A stretch of 10,833 nucleotides of DNA from Pyrinomonadaceae bacterium (GTDB lineage Bacteria > Acidobacteriota > Blastocatellia > Pyrinomonadales > Pyrinomonadaceae), in contig JACMLC010000007.1 of assembly GCA_014379795.1 (NCBI GenBank), forward strand, positions 1-10,833, given 5' to 3'. Below, one piece after another: positions 4,838 to 10,833 of this stretch. The notes beneath the pieces are model-generated. The model had not been told where the DNA came from, made no database searches, and saw only the letters and a list, made by a program, of their open reading frames with translations. The translations under genes and the position numbers were made by a program. Numbering within the stretch: position 1 is the first letter of the stretch; each line of letters starts with the position of its first letter.

Positions 4838-7800
4838 ATGTACAGGTCTCTCTTCCTAAGTGTGCTGCTCTTGTGCTGGGCGGCACTTTACGCACTCTCC
4901 GGTTTCGCAGGGCAGCCACAGGCTGACAACCTTGCGCGGCTGCTACGCTATCCTGATGTACATGATGACATCATTGCTTTTGTTTACGCTGGAGACATCT
5001 GGACAGTTTCTGCTTCCGGTGGAACGGCCAGACGCCTCACCTCGCATCCGGGGCAGGAACTCTTTCCGAAATTTTCGCCCGATGGTCGTTGGCTTGCCTT
5101 CTCAGGTGAGTACAACAGCACGCGTCAGGTTTTTGTAATTGCGGTGGACGGCGGCGAGCCGCGCCAACTGACATATCGTAACGACGTAGGTCTGTTGCCG
5201 CCGCGCGGCGGCTTTGATAATCGCATCCTCGGGTGGACGCCCGATGGCAAGAACGTGCTGTTCCGCGCCAACCGCGTGCCACAGAGCGATAGGCTCGGTC
5301 GCCCCTTTCTTGTTCCCTTTGAAGGAGGGATGGAGAAGCCGCTGGCGATCACGGAAAGCGGCGGTGCGAGCTATTCGCCAGACGGCAGCAAGGTCGCTTT
5401 CACTCCGATCTCGAACGAGTTCCGTGGCTGGAAGCGTTATCGCGGCGGGCAATCGCCGGATGTGTGGATTTATGACCTCAAGCGCAACACTTCCGAGCAG
5501 ATCACGAATACACGTGCTCAGGACATGATTCCAGTCTGGCTCGGCGACACGATCTATTATCTCTCCGACCGCGATTGGACGATGAACGTCTTTGCTTACG
5601 ACACGCGGACAAAGCAGACGCGTAAGGTGACGAGCCATACGGATTACGATGTGTGGTGGCCGAGCGGTTCCGGCGACGCATTGGTTTATGAAGCGGGCGG
5701 CTATCTCTATCGCCTCGACACGAAGAGCGACAAAGCGGAGCGGGTGCCCATCAAAGTCTTCGGAGATTTTCCGGAAACGGTCGCGTATTTTCAGAATGTG
5801 AAACCTAACATCCAAAGCTTCTCGCTCTCGCCGAGCGGCGTGCGTGCGCTCTTTGACGCGCGTGGTGACATCTACACCGCGCCGGCCAAAGAGGGAGAGG
5901 TGCGCAACCTCACAGACTCGCAAGGCGTGCGCGAGCTGTCGCCCGTCTGGTCGCCCGATGGACGCTCTGTCGCATATCTTTCAGACCGTTCGGGCGAGTA
6001 TGAAATTTATGTGCGTCCAAGTGACGGCACAGGCGTTGAGCGGCGCGTGACGACGGACGGTGACATCTGGCGTTTCCCGGTCGTCTGGTCGCCTGATAGT
6101 CGTTTGCTGGCTTATGGTGATAAAAAGCAACGCCTGCGCTACGTCGAGGTCGCAAACGGCAAGACCGTCGAGGTTGATCGCAGCACGCGCAACGACATCA
6201 CTTATTACAGTTGGGCGCCGGACAGTCGCTGGATAGCCTACACCAAACTCGGCGAGAATCAGTTCTCGGAAATCTGGGTCTACTCACTCGCGAGCGGCAA
6301 GACGCAAAAACTCACAGGCGGGGTGACAAGCGACACCACACCCATCTTTGACCCGAAGGGACGCTATCTCTACTTTCTTTCCAACCGGGATTTCAACCTG
6401 ACGTTCAGCAGTTGGGAGTTTAATTATCTCTACACGAACCCGACGCGCGTCTATGTCGGCATTCTGGCGGCGGACGGGCCTGCGCTCTTTTTGCCAACCA
6501 GCGATGAGGAAAGATTCAAGACGCAGGAGACCCCTCTGACGCCGCCGCCCAATCAGGCACAGCCTCCCCCGTCGCAGGGAGGGAAGGCGCAGCCCTCGCC
6601 GCAAGCTATGCCAACGCCAACCGCACAGGCGACGCCCACACCCACAGCGGAACAGGCTGGCGCGCAGCCGTCCACCAAGCCTGAAGATAAAAAGATGCCT
6701 TCGTCCGTCAACGTCAAGATTGATTTCGCGAATTTCGAGGATCGCGTGCGCGCCATTCCCGGCCCGGCCAGTAATTATCGCCGCTTGTCCGCCACTCCCG
6801 ACGGCGTGCTTTATCTTTCAGGCCCCGGCAAGCTCTCGCTTTATCATCTCGAAACGAAAGCCGAACAGGCCATCATTGACGGGATACAGGATTATGACCT
6901 GTCGGCGGATGGCAAACAGATCATCTTCCAAGCGCGCGATAATTATGGCATCGCGCCGGTCGCGCCCGGCCAGAAGCCGGAAGCAGGTCTGCTGAAGCTT
7001 GAAGGCATGATGATGAAGATTGATCCGAAGGCAGAGTGGGCGCAGGAGTACACGGACGCATGGCGCATCCTGCGCGATTGGTTCTACGACCCGAACATGC
7101 ACGGCGTTGACTGGCGCGCTATCCGGGACAAATACGGCGCGCTCGTGCCCTTTCTGGCGCATCGCGAAGACCTCGACTTTTTGCTCACAGAGATGGGCAG
7201 CGAGTTGATGGCGGGACACGTTTATACGAATCGAGGGGACGACCCGCCGCGCGTAAGGCGCACGGATGGCGGGCAGCTCGGCGCGGAAATCGAGCTTGAT
7301 GCGTCCGGCTATTTTAAGATCACGAAAATTTTTCCCGGCGAGAATTGGCAGGAGAGCTTTCGCTCGCCGCTCACAGAGCCGGGCGTGCGCGCTAAGGTTG
7401 GCGACTTTATCCTCGCGGTTGACGGTCGCTCGACGCGCGGCGTCAAGAATTTTTTCGAGCTGCTTGAAGGCAAAGCGACGCGCGTCGTCACGCTCTCGCT
7501 CAACAACAGTCCGAACCTCGCGGGCGCGCATGACGAGCGCGTGCGTCTTGTCAGGAACGAAGCTAATTTGCGTTACCTCGACTGGGTGCAATCACGTCGC
7601 GCGCTCGTAGACAAACTCTCGGGCGGTCGCATCGGTTACATACATGTGCCCAATACTGCGGTCGAGGGTAACAGGGAATTATTCAAGGGCTTCTATCCGC
7701 AGGCGAGTAAAGACGCGCTCGTGATTGATGACCGTTACAACGGCGGCGGTTTCATCCCGGACAGGATGATCGAGTTGCTCGACCGCAAGCCTCTTAGTTA

Positions 7801-8230
7801 CTGGGCGCGGCGCGGGACGGGAGCATATTCGACGCCCCTGTTCGCGCACAGCGGGCCGAAAGCGATGCTCATCAACGGCTATGCCGGTTCCGGCGGCGAC
7901 GCGTTTCCGTATTACTTTCGTGAGCGTGGTTTGGGTCGCATCTTCGGCACGACGACATGGGGCGGACTGATAGGTCTCTCAGGCAATCCGCAACTCGCAG
8001 ACGGCGGCAGCCTCAGCCCGCCGACTTTTCGCTTCTTTGACCTCGAAGGCCGCTGGGCGGTCGAAGGCGTCGGGGTTGACCCGGACGTGGAAGTGGTTGA
8101 TACGCCGGATGCGCTCGCACGGGGCGAAGACCCCACGCTCGAAGCTGCCGTGAAATATTTGATGGAGCAGTTGCAGCGCACTCCGCCGAAGCGTGTGGTC
8201 GTCCCGACGCCGCCGGTGTTGCGCCCGTGA
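4838..8230 (+). CDS. Exported tricorn-like serine protease (S41 family)
   Basis: The 1130-aa protein begins with a signal peptide (basic MYR, hydrophobic run to about residue 22, likely cleavage after SGFA), so it acts in the periplasm or outside. Residues about 35-555 carry TolB/PD40-like propeller repeats such as FSPDGRWLAFSG and WSPDGRSVAYLSDR. A Pro/Gln/Thr-rich insert (about 562-619) interrupts the second propeller, which resumes at about 625-710. Then follow the C1 domain with catalytic His794 (MAGHVYT), a PDZ domain (about 811-907), and the C2 core with nucleophile Ser1018 (YAGSGGDAFPYYF) and Glu1076 (WAVEGVGVDPD). Tricorn enzymes are self-compartmentalising peptidases that trim oligopeptides. 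All catalytic parts seem present and the length fits the family. It is probably transcribed alone, with the toxin gene upstream and a convergent gene downstream. Confidence 0.92.
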   Translation: MYRSLFLSVLLLCWAALYALSGFAGQPQADNLARLLRYPDVHDDIIAFVYAGDIWTVSASGGTARRLTSHPGQELFPKFSPDGRWLAFSGEYNSTRQVFVIAVDGGEPRQLTYRNDVGLLPPRGGFDNRILGWTPDGKNVLFRANRVPQSDRLGRPFLVPFEGGMEKPLAITESGGASYSPDGSKVAFTPISNEFRGWKRYRGGQSPDVWIYDLKRNTSEQITNTRAQDMIPVWLGDTIYYLSDRDWTMNVFAYDTRTKQTRKVTSHTDYDVWWPSGSGDALVYEAGGYLYRLDTKSDKAERVPIKVFGDFPETVAYFQNVKPNIQSFSLSPSGVRALFDARGDIYTAPAKEGEVRNLTDSQGVRELSPVWSPDGRSVAYLSDRSGEYEIYVRPSDGTGVERRVTTDGDIWRFPVVWSPDSRLLAYGDKKQRLRYVEVANGKTVEVDRSTRNDITYYSWAPDSRWIAYTKLGENQFSEIWVYSLASGKTQKLTGGVTSDTTPIFDPKGRYLYFLSNRDFNLTFSSWEFNYLYTNPTRVYVGILAADGPALFLPTSDEERFKTQETPLTPPPNQAQPPPSQGGKAQPSPQAMPTPTAQATPTPTAEQAGAQPSTKPEDKKMPSSVNVKIDFANFEDRVRAIPGPASNYRRLSATPDGVLYLSGPGKLSLYHLETKAEQAIIDGIQDYDLSADGKQIIFQARDNYGIAPVAPGQKPEAGLLKLEGMMMKIDPKAEWAQEYTDAWRILRDWFYDPNMHGVDWRAIRDKYGALVPFLAHREDLDFLLTEMGSELMAGHVYTNRGDDPPRVRRTDGGQLGAEIELDASGYFKITKIFPGENWQESFRSPLTEPGVRAKVGDFILAVDGRSTRGVKNFFELLEGKATRVVTLSLNNSPNLAGAHDERVRLVRNEANLRYLDWVQSRRALVDKLSGGRIGYIHVPNTAVEGNRELFKGFYPQASKDALVIDDRYNGGGFIPDRMIELLDRKPLSYWARRGTGAYSTPLFAHSGPKAMLINGYAGSGGDAFPYYFRERGLGRIFGTTTWGGLIGLSGNPQLADGGSLSPPTFRFFDLEGRWAVEGVGVDPDVEVVDTPDALARGEDPTLEAAVKYLMEQLQRTPPKRVVVPTPPVLRP

Positions 8231-8245
8231 GCTTACCCTAAAGGC

Positions 8246-8329
8246 GGGACACATGCAGGAGCGGAAGGCAGCATACGCATAATGCTGCTTCCGCTCCGGT
8301 TCAATGTGTTGCTAGGCGTGGTGTGTCCC
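8246..8329. terminator. Nested inverted repeat between convergent genes
   Basis: A 16-bp hairpin with one bulged G (8258-8274 with 8282-8297, 7-nt loop) lies inside an outer 8-bp pair, GGGACACA (8246-8253) with TGTGTCCC (8322-8329). It starts 16 nt past the protease stop and ends 12 nt before the stop of the leftward gene, so it could end transcription from both sides. No T tract follows on either strand, so it may instead be a REP-like palindrome or a block to read-through. Confidence 0.45.
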
Positions 8330-8340
8330 ATACACTATCC

Positions 8341-8712
8341 TTACCCGATGATGCCTCGCTCTGCCTTCCATATCTTCCACGATGAGACAAGGAACCAGAC
8401 TACTGCTGCCAACAATATGACCACTACTACCAACGGCGTATCCTTGCCTGTCGCGACAAAGAAACTCTTTGCCCCGCCGGAGGCACCGATCACAGACAGA
8501 GGCAAGAGGGGAGGCCACTTAGATTCGCGCGAATCATGATGATAATAACGCACGTAGCATACAAGCAGCGCCAGAGACGCCGCAGAAGCCTCACAAGCAA
8601 GCGCCCATTGATACACAATGAAGCCGCCGAGCAACAGGCTAAGCAATAGGGTTGCTACTCCTGTGAGCATAATGATTGGGACTAGATGCTTTTTCCAATT
8701 ACCATTTCTCAT
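8341..8712 (-). CDS. Small hypothetical membrane protein, 123 aa
   Basis: The leftward ORF starts MRNGNWKKH, a basic N-terminus followed by a long hydrophobic span (about 10-35). A second weaker span lies at about 38-52 and a clear C-terminal one at about 92-110 (TPLVVVVILLAAVVWFLVSSW), with a polar loop between. This basic-then-hydrophobic layout is typical of real inner-membrane proteins and is why I prefer it over the rightward ORF on the opposite strand. No good Shine-Dalgarno site precedes the ATG at 8712 or the in-frame ATG at 8670, which lowers confidence. It lies 91 nt downstream of the leftward secreted gene and may be cotranscribed with it. No family recognised. Confidence 0.55.
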   Translation of the reverse strand: MRNGNWKKHLVPIIMLTGVATLLLSLLLGGFIVYQWALACEASAASLALLVCYVRYYHHDSRESKWPPLLPLSVIGASGGAKSFFVATGKDTPLVVVVILLAAVVWFLVSSWKIWKAERGIIG

Positions 8713-8803
8713 CAGATCGGGCTTTGCGGGAGCTATCTGGAATTTGTGTAAGTGGCGTTAATCAATCATCCAGTCCGATTCCAGCACCAACGATGCTTTT
8801 CCA

Positions 8804-10833
8804 TCATCTGACCGTTAAGGAATCAATATTCGCCCCGCTTGATCCGATTGCGGTCAGCCTGATGGTGTTGACTCCTGCATTGAGAGACACGGGCATCCCC
8901 GAAATACTCCACGTCGCCCAGCTCGCGGTTGGCGTGAAAGGAAGACTCCCGTTGACCACCGTTTGATTCACTCTTAGCTCAAGCGGTCGGTTGGCGGTCG
9001 AGCCGTTGGCGTAGCGGAAATCGAGCGTGTAGTTTCCGGCGGCAGGCACACTGATTGTCCATTCGATGTAATCCCCGGTCGGGTTCAGATAGTCAACGAA
9101 ACCGGTTCCAGTGTAGCCGGTTTGATTATTTGCGAAGACCGCCCCGACGATTGTCGCGTTCTCCGCTTCATAGATTGTTGCCGTCGCGGCCTGTGTGGTA
9201 GCGCTGGCCGTGTTGGAATAGGCCGAGTTGCCGCCGCTGTTGGAAGCGCGCACGCGATAGTAATAAAGGGTCGAAGCGGCAAGGCCGGTGTTGCTGTAGC
9301 TCGTCACGTTCGCGCCGACCGTGGCGATCTCCGTAAAGGTAGAGCCGTTGGTGGAGCGTTCGATGCGGAAGCTGGTTTCATTATTGGCATTGTCAGTCCA
9401 CGCGAGATTGATCTGGCTGGACGAGGCGGCGTTGGCCGTCAGATTGGTTGGCGCTCCGGGCACGGTGACGCTTGGATAAAGCTGAATCTGCGGGATGATC
9501 TGCTTGGCCTGACTGGCGCTCGACCATGAGAGCCTCGCCACCGCAGAGCCTGTGTTCTCGTAGTACTCCATCGTGATGTCATACTTTTGATTCGCCGCCA
9601 ACGTGATCGTCCCGCTATTCTCCGTCGCGCTGTGGTTCGTCCAGTTATTGATGAGCTGCACGCCGTTGACCCAGAGCCTGACGCCGTCGTCAGAGGTCGT
9701 GTAGAAAGTGTAAGTCTGCGAAAAGCGGGCTTGCACCTGACCCGTCCAGCGCACTGAGAAAGTGTCCGCGCCAATATTCCCGGCAGGTGAACCGCTGCCC
9801 CAGTTGAAATTTACTGTCGCATCGGTGCGCGTCAGCCTGAGAGTCGTAAAGTTTGTGTTGTCGTAGTATTGACCCCGCAAGCCAGTGCCGTTCGCGGGCG
9901 GTGGCGTCGCGTTGGTCGTCGCGTTCGCTTCATTTGAATAAGCGGAATTGCCCGTCGCGTTGTAAGCGCGCACGCGATAAAAGTAGGTGGTCGAAGCGGC
10001 AAGGCCAGTGTTGCTGTAGCTCGTCACGTTCGCGCCGACCGTGGCGATTTCAGCATACGTGCCGCCCGCGCCCGTTTTGCGCTCGATACGGAAGCCGCTT
10101 TCGTTGTTGGCTGTGTCAGACCACGAGAGATTGATCTGGCTGCTGGAGCTGGCCGTGGCAGTCAAATTAGTTGGCGCTGCCGGAGCGGTGGGCGGGACAG
10201 GTTTCAGCAAGATGATTTTCTGCCCGCCGTATTCCGCGAGATAAAGAAAGCCGTTGGCTGGATTTTCAATCAGGTCTAGGGGGTCTGTGAAACCCGTGAA
10301 GCCGGAGATGTTGGTCTGCGAGTTGATGATGTCGCCGTTCAGCCCCGGCGTGAGGACGATGATGTCGTCGCCGCCGCTGTAACGCACAACCAAGAGCTTG
10401 CCGACGAGCGCGCCGCCGAACACATTGCTCTTGTACTCGATGATGCCGTCGGGCGAATAGTGCTGGCCGAAGTCGAAGGCCGCGCCCCGCCAGTTGCGGT
10501 CGGGCAGCGTCCCGACAGGGTACGCGTTCACCTGCGCCGGGTCGTTGCCGGAAGTCGGGTTGCCGCCGTTCAAGACGTATTCATGTCGCGCCGGATTAGG
10601 ATGGCCGTAGTAGCCGCCCTGCACGATGCGGAACAGGTAGTCGTTCATCGTCTGGCTGACTGCTGAGAGCGAGGGAACTTGCGGCCCGAAGTAAGCGCCG
10701 TTGGTGCTTTGATCTATCCGCGGAGTGTATGGAGGAAAGAATGGACTGGGAGTCGCAGGCGTCGAGCCGCCGGAGGCAGAGCCATTGGTCGGCACGTAAA
10801 GGTAGCCGTTGCGATGCCAGGCAAGGTCAAAAG
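8804..10833 (-). CDS. Secreted multidomain protein, 5' end outside window: sugar-dehydrogenase-like/FN3/PA14/FN3/CBM
   Basis: The leftward frame is open to the right edge, so the N-terminus is missing; the in-frame GTG at 10795 is internal (AWHRNGYLY precedes it). Counting from that GTG, residues 1-200 resemble the end of a glucose/sorbosone-dehydrogenase-type propeller (NWRGAAFDFG, GKLLVVRYSGGDDIIVLTPG, NGFLYLAEYGG). Then come FN3 (about 203-295), PA14 (about 304-440, with YTFYTTSDDGVRLWVNG), a second FN3 (about 445-535) and a C-terminal CBM6/35-like domain (about 540-663, from IYEAENA to GANIDSLTVR). PA14 and CBM6/35 bind glycans, so it probably works on or attaches to polysaccharide outside the cell. 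It is rich in Asn/Thr/Ser as exported proteins are. Catalytic residues of the propeller cannot be judged from this part. Confidence 0.85.
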   Translation of the reverse strand, partial: FDLAWHRNGYLYVPTNGSASGGSTPATPSPFFPPYTPRIDQSTNGAYFGPQVPSLSAVSQTMNDYLFRIVQGGYYGHPNPARHEYVLNGGNPTSGNDPAQVNAYPVGTLPDRNWRGAAFDFGQHYSPDGIIEYKSNVFGGALVGKLLVVRYSGGDDIIVLTPGLNGDIINSQTNISGFTGFTDPLDLIENPANGFLYLAEYGGQKIILLKPVPPTAPAAPTNLTATASSSSQINLSWSDTANNESGFRIERKTGAGGTYAEIATVGANVTSYSNTGLAASTTYFYRVRAYNATGNSAYSNEANATTNATPPPANGTGLRGQYYDNTNFTTLRLTRTDATVNFNWGSGSPAGNIGADTFSVRWTGQVQARFSQTYTFYTTSDDGVRLWVNGVQLINNWTNHSATENSGTITLAANQKYDITMEYYENTGSAVARLSWSSASQAKQIIPQIQLYPSVTVPGAPTNLTANAASSSQINLAWTDNANNETSFRIERSTNGSTFTEIATVGANVTSYSNTGLAASTLYYYRVRASNSGGNSAYSNTASATTQAATATIYEAENATIVGAVFANNQTGYTGTGFVDYLNPTGDYIEWTISVPAAGNYTLDFRYANGSTANRPLELRVNQTVVNGSLPFTPTASWATWSISGMPVSLNAGVNTIRLTAIGSSGANIDSLTVR
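9269..9328 (-). repeat. FN3-encoded direct repeat, copy 1
   Basis: These 60 bases match 9989-10048 at 59 positions (the one difference is at 9287) and lie exactly 720 bp from it. They encode the identical stretch ATVGANVTSYSNTGLAAST in the second FN3 domain. A further 16 identical bases lie at 9244-9259. Confidence 0.85.
9989..10048 (-). repeat. FN3-encoded direct repeat, copy 2
   Basis: This is the partner of 9269-9328, within the first FN3 domain of the same gene. The near-identity at DNA level, including third codon positions, in domains that differ elsewhere points to recent duplication or gene conversion of this strand-loop segment. Confidence 0.85.

Noticed and set aside
5102..5923. 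273-codon leftward ORF opposite the tricorn-like protease
   Set aside because: It is an antisense shadow of a strongly supported gene in GC-rich codons, with no domain-like sequence.
6818..7591. 257-codon leftward ORF opposite the protease catalytic region
   Set aside because: It lies fully antisense to the C1 and PDZ domains. Its Arg/His-rich composition is typical of a shadow frame.
8282..8539. Rightward 85-codon ORF opposite the small membrane protein
   Set aside because: The leftward frame has a basic N-terminus and clear membrane spans. This one has low-complexity TTT/NNM stretches and no ribosome site.
8804..10795. GTG at 10795 as the true start of the leftward multidomain gene
   Set aside because: The frame stays open to the window edge with matching family residues upstream of the GTG, so the real start lies outside.

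Overview
The window looks like chromosomal DNA of a free-living Gram-negative-type bacterium of moderately high GC. A tricorn-like S41 protease, a secreted sugar-dehydrogenase-like/FN3/PA14/CBM protein, a VapBC-type toxin-antitoxin pair and abundant palindromic repeats together suggest Acidobacteriota (perhaps Blastocatellia). That placement is inference from gene style; there is no rRNA or marker gene here.

Left third (1-3357): one rightward operon. It opens with a consensus sigma70 promoter (TTGACA, 16 bp, TATAAT at 24-51) whose -35 lies inside a perfect 8+8 bp palindrome. A structured leader of about 260 nt follows, then a 40-codon ORF (322-444) with a strong Shine-Dalgarno site. This ORF ends in TGA and is in the same frame as, and directly abuts, a 279-aa protein of no family I recognise (445-1284). 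The two may be a peptide plus a coupled gene, one 320-aa protein with a nonsense mutation, or a recoded UGA. A divergent carotenoid-oxygenase-family protein (1302-2852) and a JAMM/M67 metallopeptidase with an intact zinc motif (2868-3314) follow, then a hairpin. No E1-like or ubiquitin-like gene is next to the JAMM gene. This operon is the most likely place for something undescribed.

Middle (3474-4704): a small Cys-containing hypothetical protein, a 146-bp MITE-like nested inverted repeat (3830-3975), and a FitAB/VapBC-type toxin-antitoxin module (RHH antitoxin 4058-4288 overlapping PIN toxin 4285-4704) with a direct-repeat candidate operator upstream.

Right (4838-10833): a 1130-aa exported tricorn-like protease (4838-8230), a nested inverted repeat at the convergent junction, a small leftward membrane protein (8341-8712), and a leftward secreted multidomain protein (8804 to the right edge, 5' end missing) with a sugar-dehydrogenase-like propeller remnant, FN3, PA14, FN3 and a CBM6/35-like domain. 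The right-hand genes look like ordinary secreted peptide and carbohydrate functions and show no clear functional link to the left operon.
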